Shown in pieces: positions 12,947-27,589 of a DNA stretch of 64,000 nt. A program made the position numbers and the translations under genes. The notes beneath the pieces were generated by a model, which saw only the letters and a list, made by a program, of their open reading frames with translations, did not search any database and had not been told where the DNA came from. Source of the DNA: Onchocerca lupi (Eukaryota > Nematoda > Chromadorea > Rhabditida > Onchocercidae); assembly GCA_028564675.1 (NCBI GenBank), contig JAOVVO010000117.1, positions 62,001-126,000 on the forward strand, in the 5' to 3' direction. Each line of letters begins with the position of its first letter. The first letter of the stretch is position 1.

Positions 12947-15900
12947 TTCACCGTTTAGAAATAAATATAATTGTTTTTTTTCTTGTGATTCCTTTTTTTG
13001 CTTTTCACTAATTACTATTATAAAATTGATGTCTTCAGATTTGATGTTGCAGAGTGTTAGTCTCTTTGCTGCCATCATTGTTGTACCCTGAAGTTGCTCA
13101 CCCTTTAGTTTTATTTTTTTTTTCTTTTTCTTTTTCTTTTTTTTCAGGGGGGAGGGGGGAGGGAAAAATATAGCCAATTACAATTATTAGAAATTTTCAA
13201 GATTTGTCCTGATGCTGTACGGTCGCAAAATATGATATATATCAATTAAGTATTAATTTTTTTCTCATGTTTTTGTTAAAGTATGTAAATTCAAGAATTT
13301 AAATGTTGCATAAATTTGATAATTCCAGTTTTTGGAAGGTATTCATTTTTTTTTCCTCCTTCAGTACATTAGCAATTATTAAAGGACATCTTTGAGGGTA
13401 TACTATAATGCAGTTTTGTTTTCCCTTTGTTTTTGTTATGCTGCTTTTCACTTTGTTGAATAAAAAGGAGCCTATGTTGGTTTTTCCTTTGTTGATGCTG
13501 TCATTTGCAAAATGATTCAAGAAAATTTCCTTCATTATATAGATATTTAGAAGCATATTCAAGACTTATACCATTATTTCTATGCGAAAGGTAATTATAG
13601 TACCAAGTTAGATGGATTAATCCTGAGGGAACTAAGTAGTGTTCGTTGAATGAGTTAAAGTTACCCTCAACTTGATTATAGATTTAAGTTATTCTCCGAG
13701 TTTTTTCATAGTGAGTAGTTAAGTATTTACAGCGGAAAGAAGGGATTATTCTAAAAAACAGGCAATAATTACGGGGTTTATTTTCCTTTTTTAGTAATTT
13801 ACGAATTTCAAGTCTTGATACTTTTCAGAAGTACGAAGATTTGAGATATCATAAACAATCATGACAATTTTTAAATGTGTGTACATCTCTTTGCTTTCTG
13901 GAATGATTTCTTGGATTTATAAATGGTATTAGTGCTTTATTTGTTTAAATAGTATTTCATTCGTATGGCTTTGGAAAATTATTTGATGTGGACGTCAAAT
14001 TATTATTATGAACTTTTACGTTATAAGATATGAAAATAAATAGGTGATGCGAATAAAGTATATCTCGGCCAAATAGTAATAGTAGTAGGAGAAATGAGGA
14101 AACATTTCGAGCACGATATTTCGTCATTGAATTTTGATAAAAAGTAGTTTCCGAATCGATTGGAAATACAGAAGAAATGTATATACTATTATTTCAATAA
14201 TTTCTCGAGAAAATGCAAAAAACAAAGAAATCTGACAGTGTTATTGAATCATTTCTTTCCACTTTTGCTATGAAAAATATAAATAGGAAAGAAAGGAATT
14301 TTATCGAATTTCTGCAAGTTACTGAAATTTTATGAAAATATGTATTAATTGTTTGATATGATTTTTTGCTCAGATTGATAGGTGAATCATATCAATAACA
14401 TTGACTTAGATTTATATGATTATCGTTCCATCTTATTTTACTATGAAATCATTTACTTGAAATTCTAAATTATGAAATTCTAAATTAATATATATTTTAT
14501 TATGCGTTAATACTACATGTTTCATATTAAAAATATGATGAATTAGTAAAGATAGTTTATATAAATTTAGAAATTATTATTATTTTATTGAATGCTGTTA
14601 AAAAATGTAGGTTCAGATTTTACTTTTATTTTTTCCCGAGAACATTATATACGTGGAAGTATTCAGTCGTGCTAATTTTTATGCCATTATGTGAAATTTA
14701 TGTAAGACATGATTTTATTCGAAATTTAGATATTATTTGTTTCACATGCAAAGAGCAAGAAGGTATTATCATAAATTTGTTTACATGGCATAGAAATGTA
14801 CTATTTTTGCGATGAAACTAAGAATTGGTCAAAATTAGAATTATTCAAGCATTGACTGATTTTTAATATTTTTTTAATCAAGTGATAATTTCGTGTCATA
14901 AATTACAAATCTGTCATTTGCATATCAAAAGCATTTCAACCATGCTGCACTTTCTATTAATATTTGATTAAGCAAGAAAAAATTTTTGCAAAATAATTTT
15001 GTCGAAATGTAACACACGTGGAATTAACGTCAGCGTTAAATATATAAAGTGAACGAATGTTTCATCTTGAATAATGCGATAGAAATTAATCAATTATCAC
15101 TATGATAGTGATGTATGACAATACGAAAGTTAGAATGACTTCAATATTCGTCCTTATCATAATGTTGAAATTAAACATGATAACGTTCATCAAAACAATA
15201 AATTATTTAATCATGTTAATTATGATTTATAATTGTATTATTAGATAGCATGAAAATTAAACACGTCAATATGCATAATGGAAATGATATAAATTATTAA
15301 GCAGAATAAATAGAAAAATAGCGTAAGAAGAATGATACGAATTCTTAATTAAAACATTTTTTGTCTTCTGATAAATTCATTATTTGTAGTGCAAAAAAGA
15401 AAAAAAGTCTCTCAAAATTTTAAAATTTTTGCATAAAACATTTGCATAAAAATAAGAAGCAATATATAATATTTTAAATGTTAAAATAAATGATTTTTAT
15501 GTCATTTATTTATATATTTTTGATATCTTATCACCTTAATTAACTTATCCATTTATCTATCCTATTTTAAACATATCGTTTCCTTAATTACGCACTTCAA
15601 TTGCATTGTTTCATTTGTTTCGTATTTTATTCATTCATAAGATCTTATTTTAATTATATGCATTAATTTATACGCTTATTATGTAACATTAATGTCTTAT
15701 TATATGCTTATATTTATGATTTTATTTTCGCGTTATTTAATTATTTCTATATATACATATGTATATATATATTTGCAGTCTGTTTACAATATGTCATATT
15801 GCAAATTTAATTTCAGTCATATATTTTAGAACATTATGCTCGATAGTTGGAATGATCGACGAACAGTATTATCTGTAAATATTGCACATATTTTTTCTTA

Positions 15901-15977
15901 ATTTTAAATTCCAAAAATTCCTGAACTAATTTCCTAGCAAAGAACATCCATCAATCGTAATATCTCATTTGTTTTAG

Positions 15978-16009
<32 letters not shown>

Positions 16010-16472
16010 AAGCAAATATAAAAACTCTACGAACTGCTTGCTATTAACAATATGACTAATAATCAAATTTTAAAGTTTAAATTCTTTGTGAATATTATTT
16101 GATAAAAATTATCCACAAATAAATTTGTCTTGTTCCTTTTTTTTTCCCCCCTTTTAAAGTTTTTTCTTTTTTTTTTTTCTCATTCTAACATACCATTTCC
16201 CCCTTTTTTTTCTCTTCCTTTCTTTCGCTTTTTTCTTCGTTATTCTAATTATTCAAACATTTATTTCAACTTCTTTTATATTCGCTTTTTTTTTTTTTTG
16301 TTCTTTTTCTTTTTTTTTTTGTTAAATTTCCATTATAAGAAATAAGAAAATGAAAAATGAAAGTATTTTAGAGATAATTTCATGAAATTTTTTTCAGATA
16401 TAATTCCTCAACAATTCGTTTTTCATCTATTACATATATCGATTCATATCGTTATCATAACTACTTGATTGG
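12947..16472. other. Intergenic region, no gene seen
   Basis: This 3.5 kb holds the eft-2 3' UTR and very AT-rich sequence. Visible landmarks are a G-rich run at about 13147-13163, an 11-bp stem (14353-14363 with 14385-14395, loop 21), a 30-A run at 15978-16007, and a long T/C-rich tract at about 16130-16345. The last part is presumably upstream sequence of the SPPL2-like gene. No conserved reading frame was recognised on either strand. Confidence 0.6.
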
Positions 16473-19400
16473 ATGATGCAGCAGCATATTATTGGCATTA
16501 TCATTTTTATATTCATTTATGAATGTATTATAGTTGTAAGTATTTCTTTTTCTTTTCTTTTTCCTTTACTTATTGGCATTTATTTTAGTAGCAAAATGAA
16601 ATTTTTTTCAATTTTATTCATGAAGCAATGAAATAATATAAAATATATTGAAGCAATATAAATAAAACTTATTTTTCTCTTTTTTTTTTCCTTACTAATT
16701 AGAATTATTTGTGTCTTTTTTTTTTCTCTTTTCTTTTGTGTTTTTAACTTCAAATCAATGTTCTGAAAAATAATGAAATTTTACAATTAACCTTTTAACT
16801 TTCGTCTTTTTTCTTTTTCTCTTTTTTTTTTCTGTAGATGCATTAATCCATTTACACTGACTACCATAGTTTTAGTCATAACTTTTTATTTTGAAATATT
16901 TAATTCATTTTAATTTAATCAATTGAAAAAGTTGAAGAATATTTTCAATTGTTGTAATCAACAAATTTTATTTAATTGATGATTTTAAGGAAACACATGG
17001 ATATTACGATTCAAGTTTTGCTTACCTGTTTGTAAAAAATGAATTTACTGAACAAAAGCAGACATTCTGTGTTAATTACGAACAATGGAAAACGCAACAA
17101 ATAGCAAAAGATATCGAAAATGCCGTGAATTTTTTTTTTCTTTCCTCTCTATCTTTAAAGCAAAGTCATATATAATTTTAAGTAAAGTCAAATATAATAG
17201 TAATGTAAAGTCATATATAATTTTAAGTAAGATTTTATCTTTGCATATTATTCATTAAATCTCGTGAATCTTTACTCTTTTCTTTACTTTTAGATTTTGC
17301 TAAGATTTGGAAATTAGGAAAGTATGAAAACTAAATGATTTTATATATGACTTTTATCTATCCATACTATATCAATGTATTCGTAAGTTTTTGAATTTAT
17401 TTCAGGAGATGTTACGACTTGGTTGGTGGGGTGGAATTGTTAACAATACCAATGTTTGTAACGCAGGGAAACCAATCTCACTAGAAAAGCAAGCAGTAGC
17501 ATTGAATTATCGCCTGAAAATTGGAGATGGTCCTTGCGCATTTCCATTTGTTGAGACGAATACAAGCTTCAAAAAAGCTTTACAATACGAAGTAATTGTA
17601 TCTTTAATTTTAAGTCTAATAATTTATTTATATCAGCTCTAATTATTAATATTAGCCGGTTGATCAGTTAAAAGATTTTATTATTTTCGTGATTGTGATT
17701 CTAAATTAATATATATCCAACAAAACCAATCTTTCATTTCAATATAGCATTGTAAAGTCGAAATTTTTGTCAGAAAGCCATTGCTGAAATGTTATCTGTC
17801 AGAAAATGCAGGTGATTCAGTCAGCAGAATGATTAAATGAAATAATTAAGTGGTGATATTGTAAACTGCGTGTAACAGCTTCGGCAAGCATTCAGCTTTG
17901 TCGCCACTTTTGTTTATTCTTCAGCGATTAATCCTATGTCGCCGCAATTTCTGGTGATTTTATTAGTGTTACTATTTGAAAGTCTTCAAGATTTCTTGAA
18001 AGCTTTCGATGCATATATTGATTTTTATACCACACAAGGAGTTTTTTTTATCAACTTTTGTATATTTTGATCTTTGCTCAGGTAAACCAGCTGGCTTCGA
18101 GACATGCTAGTGCTGCCATTATTCTCGTTGACAAAGGTCTTCGATATATCACCAGATGGGCAGATTATTTGGTAAATTATTCAAACTTTAAATTGGAGAT
18201 AAATTATCTTTGGAATCTTTTTAATATTTTGGAGCATTTTTTTTAGTCTAAAGAAATGGATTAAAAGTCTTAAAATCTAAAAGTAGTAATAACTCTTGTT
18301 TTAATAATTTTTATAGTCTTTTTAAAAGGAAACTTACTTTTAGTTTTCCGAATTTCACGATCCTGATTTCAATCAATCTACCAAGCTACCAACATTTTTC
18401 ATGTACAGAACTACATTCTTCGACGAAATGCTGGTAATTTTATCTTTATTTAAGTTTTATAGATCTGTTAGAAATTAGAAATTATATTATTCTCCGAATA
18501 ATAAATGTTCCGTTTCTAAAGCAATCTTAGTACTTCTGATATCTGTAATGTTAATTTGAATTGACGTAGTAACTTATTGCCAAAATGTGATGACATCTTT
18601 TATATAAATAATCTAACAGTCTGTAATTGAATTTTATAGTATTTTTTTGACGGAAGAATTGATGAGTTGTACGTAGTTGAATTCTTTTAAAAAAAATGTC
18701 TTTTTAAAAAGAAGTTTGGATAGGAGAATTTTCATGAATAAAGTAAATAAGAAAAAATAGTTGAGTTGAAAATTTGAGAACCAAATTAACATATTTTTTT
18801 CTAATATTTTCTATTTTTATGCAAACATTCAGATTTCAATGATTATCTGCTAAAATATAATGCACTTTAGAAACTGAGTAACGACAGTACTGGAAGAGAA
18901 TTATTACTACAATTCTATAGACCACTGAATACGCGATGGGATATATCTATGTTAATTATTTGGCTTATAGCTGTCTTTTGTGTTGCGGTTGGTGGTCATT
19001 GGGCTGCTTTTCGAAAAATGCTAGTTTTTTTTTTTGCCCTTTATTTTTATCAAGATATAATGTGTTTTCCGGTGTTTATTCTCTTTCTTTTCTTTTTTGA
19101 TAAGTTAATTGTTTCTGTGATTGATAGTAAGTAATTTTTGTCACTTTGACATTAAGGTTAAATTGTTTAATGAATACTTACCATACTCAATACGTAAAGG
19201 TACAGAAAGGTTGGAAAATTTTCGTAAAAAAATTATTAGAAGTTACTAGTCATATCGTTAAACTATGTTTAAACGGTATTATGCATCAATTGATGATGAA
19301 ATTTAATTATATTATCACATTTAACTTCATACAAATTATGGCTGGTACATAATTGCTGTTTATGTTGAAGTTAATTTAATGATTGTTTAAAATTAATGGG

Positions 19401-22400
19401 CATGTTAAAACTAGTTGTATTATAAGTAATTAAGCAAGGTTATTTAAGAATACTACTTAATAGTCATAATAAGGTTGCTTGCAGAGCAGTAATTGCATAA
19501 GATTATTTACGGAATTTGCTTTATGATCTATTCAGATCAATTAACAAATAATCTTATATATTATTGTTGACTAGTAATTACTGATCATTGTAAATTTATT
19601 TCTACTTATTCTTATTTCTGAAATAATGATTATTAGTTAATATTATTTGTTGGTTTATGATTCGATTGCTTCAGGTTGTTTATAGAGTACTAATTAATGA
19701 ATCCGTTAAATTATTCATTTGAGAATGATTATTATTTAGATATGAAGAAGATACTTTGCGTAGATCTCATCAAATTTCAACTACCGAAAATCATGTACAA
19801 AAATCAAAAAGTTTCCTGAATGATCAAATGACAAGTTCAATAAATTGCTTATTTATTGTCATTGTGATGCTTATAATTGTTGGTGTTCTGATGCTTGCTT
19901 TCTATTTTCGCAGTATTATGGGTAAGTAAATAACTCTTATCACTATAAGCAACTATTTGTTAAACGACGTAGGTTTTTAGCTTTTTTTTCGCTTTTTTTT
20001 GCATTTCATTTTGTTTTTTAATGCAACATATGCACATATATTTAATTAATGAGTGTATGTTTCAAGCATTGAAAATTTTTCTGAGAGGAACTGAAAAAGT
20101 CGTTTTTTTAATTTATGTGAACTTATATTCACTAAAAATAAACAAAACCATCAACTTTTCAAATTAAATAAATGAAATAATGAATATGAGAAGGAATGGG
20201 GGAGTAAGAAATTTGTATAGTAATATCAAGTTTTGCAGTATATATTTTCAACATATTGCTTGTAATCATTGGCACATTTAGTATTCATCGTTGTTTAACG
20301 GCATTATTTGGATCGATATGCAAATGTGGTCATTGTCAGGTAAGTTTACGAAATGATTGAGTGTAGTTGTGATAGAAATTAAAGTAGAAGTAATTTCTTG
20401 CCTTACTAATGACTATCAAGTTGAAACCTGGTCATTTCCGTATTTATGTTTTTGTATTTAATTAAACAGTTATTTAATTAATTCAAATGGGTTAATTTCT
20501 TTATGCATCATTTTGGAAAATGGTAAAAAGATTGATGTTAAACTGAATGGATGATGACAAATATCGGTTAGGTAATTTGGAATTATTCCAGCTCGATGTG
20601 TTGTCTTTTCAGTTAATGAGAATTTGAACTTTTATATGGTCTCTGTTAAGCATATTGGTACTCAGGAGCTGGATAATAAATAATTTCTGAGATATTATAA
20701 GCATATCTATGAGATTCGTAAAATCATCTTTAGCTTCGATATAATTGCAGAAAATTTTAGCATAGTTTTATGTGATATTTATCAATCTTTCTATTATCTA
20801 CATTTAATTGTGGTAGTTTTTCAATATTATTCTTTGTTTTAAATATCTTTCTTTAGTAAAATATAATTTTCATTTGATGAAAAGCTATTTAAGATATGTT
20901 TCGCTATGAATGATGTAACGCAATCGATATTCCGGCGTGATTTATTTAATTATAAATGTTGCACCGAACGACCGCTTGTAATGTCTGTCATGATTTTTCT
21001 CTGTGCAATAACATTTTGTATCACCTGGTTTGTATTCCGACGTAATCCATATGCATTTATACTGCTTGATTTCATCAATATTGCTGTTTGCATCCATATT
21101 TTAAAAGGCATTCGATTTCCGAATTTGAAGGTAAAATACTTTCAAATTTCATAAAAAATAAAAGTAACTTTAAAAGATTTAGAATTGTATGGAATCATTA
21201 CTATTGATTAAAATTTCGAGAAATTATTACCATCGGAAATAAATTTTAGGGTCTTTTATCTTCATGAAAGATCAATCAAGATATCAGGTAAGTTTCTCAG
21301 TAATAAGATAAATCACGCATAACTGTTGAACAATTCAAAAGAGAAAAAAGAATCTAACATGCTATGGCATATGCTTTTGATAAAATTTGATTTGAATCGT
21401 AATTTTTTTTTTCTTAATCGTTAAGTAATTGTTTCTAGTGGTTGACAATTCTGCTGATCTGTATGTTTATGTATGATATGTTCATGGTATTTATCACACC
21501 TTTTCTTACTAAAAATGGATGTTCCGTGATGATTGAGGCAAGTTCTTGTTAATAAGTTATTCTCAATGTATAATTTACTCTTCTTTTTTTCTTACTTTTT
21601 CATCGTTTATGATTTGTTTGCTTTCGGCAAATCTTTACGTCAATTCAATTGAATCTATTTTCTTTTTTATAACTTGTTTTCTACAAAATATACTTTTTCC
21701 TTTTTTGTTATTTGCAGGTTGCAGCGGGAACGGATTGTTCAAAATCGGGTGGTAATTATCCTGTAGCACCAATTAATACTGGAATACCAGAAAAGGTGAC
21801 TTAAATCAGAAACTTTGCAGAAAAAATAAATTGAATTGTGAAATTTCGGATTATTTGAATGATTAGAGAAGTTCGGAAAAGTTGAAAACTATTTTTCAGT
21901 ATCTGTATATTTATAGTTCCCAATACTTTTCCAATTGCCGCGATTAAGCGATCCGATGATTTCATGCATTGATTTAGAAGTTGAAAAGGAATTTCATCCA
22001 ATAATCCTTGGACTGGGTGATGTTGTAGTACCCGGTAAGTGTTTTTTTTTTTTTTTATCACAGATTTTTATAACTGAGAAAGAACTATGATATGAAGATA
22101 AACCTGGGAAAGATAACTTTTTAATCAAAAATTTGCCTCTCAATTAATTAAATTAAGCTGTTTCTTTACCATCACAATTATTAAAATGCCTTTTTAACCA
22201 TAGAATGTACCTCAAAGTACATTTAAATACTGGAATAAAACTTAGGATATTAGTAAATCAGTAAAAATTTAGATTTCGTCGCGTTCCATTTGCTTTCCTT
22301 TTTTTTTCCTCTTGTTATATATTAATGATCATGAATAGTATATTTGTGCGTTAGACATCTCAAAAAAGGCTCATAATCCTAACAATCCATAAATTATTTC

Positions 22401-23680
22401 AACGCAACTGATGATTATTCTATCGATGAAAAATAAAACAATAAGTTCGTTGTTTGTTATTTGCAATGATTTGTTAAAGAACTGATCTTCAATTTTTTTT
22501 TTCTTCGATTAGGTTATCTGATCAGTTTTTGTTTTACTGTCGATTTTGTTGTTCGGACACGTTATCTTTATGGATTTCTTTCAATTATCGGTTGGTTCTT
22601 TTTTTTTTTTTTTTTAATTTCAAATTTTAATGATTTTATTTATATGCTTATTTTTCCATCTCTTGTATTCATTTTTTGCTTTTCAAAAATATTGAATTTA
22701 TTTTACTCTAAATGACCGCTTTTATTTCTTAAACGGGGATTCTTTAATTTAACCATTTTTTTTTAGGTTACGGAATTGGTCTTATTGCAACATTTATAGC
22801 TTTAACATTAATGGAAACCGCACAGCCTGCTTTAATTTATTTGATACCTTTTACATTAGCACCCATTATTATACTTGCACTCATTCGGCAAGAATTTAAA
22901 CTTCTTTGGACTGGAAATTTTTCGAAATCTGAGGTTACTATCGCTGTTATGCTTTAAAAAAAAATTTCCAACTTAACAAATTTTATGCAAAATCAATTCT
23001 TTTTAACCAAATCGTTGAAATTTTTTAATTGAAGATGAAAAAAAGAAAAAAAAATAGAGCAACAGAAGATTTATTGGAAAGTGCTCATTGAGTTTATTTT
23101 AGTGCTTCTACAAATAGTATGTAATTCACGTAGTGTTAAACTTATTTAATGCATATGTCAACATAACGTTAATTCTTTGTAACTTTTTTTAATTATGTAA
23201 AAATTTCTCTACTTAGTCTGGTAAGCTTAATCTTTCTTCCATATATCTCTGGAATGAAATTTTAGCAAGCATTGTTAATTACTTATCCAGAAGAGGTGAT
23301 GATTTAGGCTAACGTGATTAAAGCTACTGATGTATATTTCTCTGTGGCATGTTTTCTTTCTTTTATTTTCCTAAGAGACGAATAAAATTTGCTGGCAAAG
23401 ATTTCAGGATCGTTCATTTTGCTTAAATTATCAATTCTTGGCTTCCATAAATTTTTGATAAAATTTTTTATCATAAGGAAGTATTGAACTGAATGACATA
23501 AATAGTTTTTTTGACATTTCTATGATTTTCATTGAATTAGTGAAGGAAAGGATTTTCAGGAATCTCATATTTCGCGAAATTCTGCAGCGGATACATCCAT
23601 CAGTGGTCTTAATTCGGATAATATTGGTTTTAATGCATTTGATGCAACATCTGTACCAGCAACTTCATCTTCTAATGCAG
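16473..23680 (+). CDS. SPPL2-type signal peptide peptidase-like protease
   Basis: GxGD intramembrane aspartyl protease that cleaves type II membrane proteins in the late secretory or endosomal pathway. Exons: 16473-16535 (start; hydrophobic signal peptide MMQQHIIGIIIFIFIYECII), 16990-17124, 17406-17591, 18082-18171, 18344-18433, 18871-about 19023, 19740-19921, 20239-20339, 20894-21130, 21439-21537, 21718-21795, 21917-22034, 22513-22590, 22767-about 22936 and 23560-23680. Exons 2-5 form a luminal PA-like domain with Cys residues. Several hydrophobic segments follow. The catalytic motifs are MYDMFMVF (first Asp), LGLGDVVVPG (second Asp) and QPALIYLIP (PAL). Order and spacing match human SPPL2 and not SPP, which lacks the PA domain. 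The exon 6/7 junction phase is unresolved. A short last exon ending at a TGA at 24311-24313 is possible but weak. Reading through at 22936 instead gives a stop at about 22954. Confidence 0.9.
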
Positions 23681-24313
23681 GTGAAGGAAAAATATGAAAT
23701 ATATCTTCCTGTATTTCTTAAAATATTGGTGATATTTGGTTCTTTTAGTCTTGATTGCTGTATTCTCTTTCATGTTCGTTTTTATTTGTAACTGTTGATT
23801 GTTTTAAAAGTTTATTTCTTTTTCTCTGTTTATAATACATCGAAGGTGTTTATCACTTGCTATCTGTTATCACTAAAGAGCAACAATGAACTACTCCTCA
23901 ATCACCAATAGGTGATGTGTTGTAAGGCTCATCTGTGAACTATATTAAAAGAGTATTTAATTATTATAATATTAGAATCGGTCTTGTAATTCTGAATGAT
24001 TATCACTGATTCTAATTATTCAAATAGATTATATCAAATTATTTCATTACTTCGATTCGATTGATGAGTTAATTGAATAACTGATTGGGATTTCACTCAT
24101 GTTTTAATCATCTTGTATTAAATTATTGAATGATATGCAAATAGAATTCATTTATGATATTTGTTTCAAAAACTTTTCGTGCATGCATTTTTTACATAAT
24201 TATTTTTTCTTTTTTCCTTTTTTTTTTCTGTTTAATTTATTCAATTTTTTCCTACTATATTTATCATATTTTTGTTGCAACTTGAAGAAAAAGGGAATGG
24301 CAAATTTAAATGA

Positions 24314-26528
24314 AGATCGAAATTATGTTTATGCAAATATTTTGCAAGTAATATTTCTTTTTTCTTCATTTTTTATTTATTTTTCTTTACAATTATTTAA
24401 TGATCGTATTTTTCCGATAATATAAATTAATGTATTTGTTCATTTTCAAAAATTCATAATACCAAATATTTTCAGCATTCTATTTTTTAATTAAACAGGA
24501 ATATTTAATAGTTTTTTAAATTTTCCATAATGATCTTGTTTGGCAGTATAATATTACTGCATAATTCTCATTGCCATATATGAAACATGAACATGTCTCT
24601 TTCAAAAAAAAAAAAAATTTTTTTCAGAAAATATATCGATCTGTATGTCTCTATTTTGCATAATTTTTTTCGTTTTAAAATTTAATTTTTATTTCAGTTA
24701 TATTTTCACATGTCTCTTTTTTCTTCAAATGTTATTGTTATGCCTGTATTTCACCTGAAACTATATCTTTGCCCGGTTTCTCTATATAGTTTTTTGTTGC
24801 TGATTTATTTCTAATGCTTTTGCTATTTGGTTTCATTATTTTGTTCTTTTCATTTCCTTTTTTTTTCCTAGCGATTTTCGGTAATGTTCTCTTATCACTG
24901 ATGGTAATATTTCATTTCTTGAGATTTGAGTTAATTTTTCTCTAATTTTTAAAATTTTTTTTTTTGATGGAAGCATTTACATTTAGCTTTTCTAAGAAAG
25001 AAAATTGATAGTGCAAAATTGGTTTAGCATTTTCAATGAGAATAGGATTATTTAATTTAATAATTGAATATCATCATTTGGAATAAAATTTGCAACGCTA
25101 AAAGTTTATTCTCAGATTTGTATTTTATTTATGTTAATTTATATTATATTATGTTTTTCTTCTCGGTTTATTTATTTATTCCAGTTCATACTTCTTGATT
25201 TTATCTTTTTCATTCCCGATTACTGAATTTGGTGATGTTTTTGTTGGTAATCAACCATTTTTATATAAGTCCTATGATTATTTTGCATTTCCTGAAATAT
25301 TAAGCATAATCGAATATTCTTTCGTATATCAGACATATGAAATAAAGAGTTTTAAGTAGAATAAAAATCAGCATATAAATCAAATATAAAAAGCTATAGC
25401 AGGAATAAAGAAATTACTGGAAATAAAAAATGTCATTGATGATAATTAGTTTCAAATGCTAGATCATTTGTTGTTTCAAGCTAGAAGAATTTAGGATTTC
25501 GGAAGAAAATAGTGGAAGAATTTTCATTTTGCTGATATAATTGATATAATGGAAAAATTCTCAATCAATTTTGCTGAAGTGAAAATGCAGATTTAATTAC
25601 ATGCCGAATGTTCGATTATTTTATTAACCGATTTTGCTCTCTTAAAGGTATATTCCAAACGGATTAGTAATAGAGGATTGTATTCGATTAGAAAGTTAGA
25701 TTTAAGTGTGAAAAATAAAGCAAATCCAATTCCGTAAATAAGGCATGGAATTTATTCATTTATAAACGGTAAATTTTGTGCCGGCAAATAAGACAGATGT
25801 AGTACCTAATTAGCGACAGAAAGCCGAGAAATAGGTATAAGCTATGAAATAGGAATGTTCACATCAATAGAATATGAAGATAACTTTGAATCATCGAAAA
25901 TATGTAGTAATAATCTGTTTTTAGTAAATCAAAATATTAGAAAGGACAAAGTTAAGTATTAGTATGGGAGTTGACAAGTTTCAAGTTATGTATTTATGCA
26001 TTCTGGCTCATTACTGCTTCGTAGCTAAATCTTTGACTTTTCTTCATGCGGGAAATTGGAATTGGAAGTTTTCTTATGTCTTGATTTTTCGGATTAACAT
26101 TGTTCTCATGGTAAAAAAAAAGGAAGGATTTGTCTAGTTCTGGAACTTTATTCCAGAAGAGTCCGAAATTTGCACCAGAGTTTTATGAAACTAACATTGT
26201 GACATGAATCTTTTAAAACTTTTTTAAATTATGAACTTCATATATAGAACATTCACTCGATAACTGTATTAAGCAAATAATCTTTATTAGTCGGAATTCA
26301 AATTTATATGTTAAATATTCGAATTAATACGATGAAAATTTGGAAGATATGTGAGAAAGAATAATATCAATACTAATAATGATGAAATTTTAACTCGATT
26401 AAATTGTGTCTATTTTAATTATATTTAATTATGATGTCATATAATATATTTCGCTGGAAACAATCAAATATTTAATCTGAATTTAGTAACATGAAGATAT
26501 TTTGAATATATACAATCACATTAAAAAA
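24314..26528. other. Intergenic region, no gene seen
   Basis: About 2.2 kb of AT-rich sequence between the SPPL2-like gene and the Helitron region. No exon with family similarity, RNA gene or element terminus was recognised on either strand. Confidence 0.5.
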
Positions 26529-26705
26529 TACATGGAAAGTAAATGGGATGCTAAGTGCGTTGTTGTGTGCACAGAGTTGCACTGCAAAATACACGGAAGG
26601 TAAACGTTAACACACGGATGATTAGCAATTTACTTCTATACCAAAATATTGTATGTATTGTGAAATGCACGAAAGTAAACACAATATAAGGATGACAAGC
26701 GTAAT
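26529..26705. repeat. Degenerate tandem repeat, about three units
   Basis: Three related stretches begin at about 26529, 26586 and 26662. Each contains a cac/tgg-aa-gtaaa core followed by a ggatg-ta/caagc-like end. Similarity is only partial, with unequal spacing. They lie just outside the Helitron 3' end and may be older repeat debris. Confidence 0.35.
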
Positions 26706-27029
26706 AACGTTTATTAAATATTATTATATATAATGATTGCACTCATTGTTGCAAGAATGAAGTAATCAATTCACTTCACTAGCATAACAAAATTAATAAA
26801 ATTTTTACCATTTTATCATTTAAAAATTGCGACAGATCAAAATAAAATTTGAAATCAATTGTTAAAATAGATACGCACACAGTTTTTTTCCTTTTTTTTT
26901 TTGCCATTTACTGTCAGAAAAATTTTTTATCATGTTGATGTGACACAGACCATTCCTTTTGTAAAAAGTCTGACTGATTGACGAAGAGTCATCATAACAA
27001 ACAATTATTTGAGAACTAACTAGACCTGC

Positions 27030-27084
27030 CACGCTCCGCGTGACCGATCCAGCTAGTCTATAGAGATCGGCCACGCTTTGCGTG
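27030..27084 (-). repeat. Paired Helitron 3'-end hairpins
   Basis: Two stem-loops lie just inside the CTAG end. 27030-27042 is cacgc-tcc-gcgtg, and 27072-27084 is cacgc-ttt-gcgtg. Between them lies a ctatagactagct block (minus strand) that also precedes the hairpin of the Helitron end at 42003-42021. Such a hairpin close to CTRR is the known Helitron termination signal; the duplication is unusual. Confidence 0.75.
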
Positions 27085-27589
27085 TCAAGCTCCAATTAGT
27101 CTATATAAATAAAAATGCCACTGTTCGTTTGTTCAAAATCTTAAATCTCCGGAAGTTCTTAAACACACGCCTTATCTTTATTAATTCAAAATCTTGTATG
27201 TCGGAAAATTTTTATCAATTGCTTGGGACTTTTGACACAGCGTTGCATTGAATACGCGCATGTCTTTATACACACGTTGCTGTTGCTCAGTCTGGTTAAA
27301 TGGAAAAAACGAAAAGAAGAAGAGCATGTTTCTGGTGTTGGGGAAAAAAAAAACTGATATTTAGTAATTTGATTTTTAGTTTGGTTGGACTGGAGACTGA
27401 TTCTTGCTATTGTAATTAGGCAAGGTCAGCAATAAATGTTAAGAGATTTTTTTGTCTTATCTGACAGAAATGAATCCTGTTGAGAAAGGTTTTATTGATT
27501 GATGAAGAATGATTCTTCGTAACAAACAATTATCAATATGCAGGCAGACCGATCACTAAGTTATTCTTTCCTTCGTCGCTGATAGAAAA

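Noticed and set aside
13299..13562. Minus-strand 87-residue frame downstream of eft-2
   Set aside because: No recognisable family, signal or neighbouring exon; typical of chance frames in this intergenic DNA.
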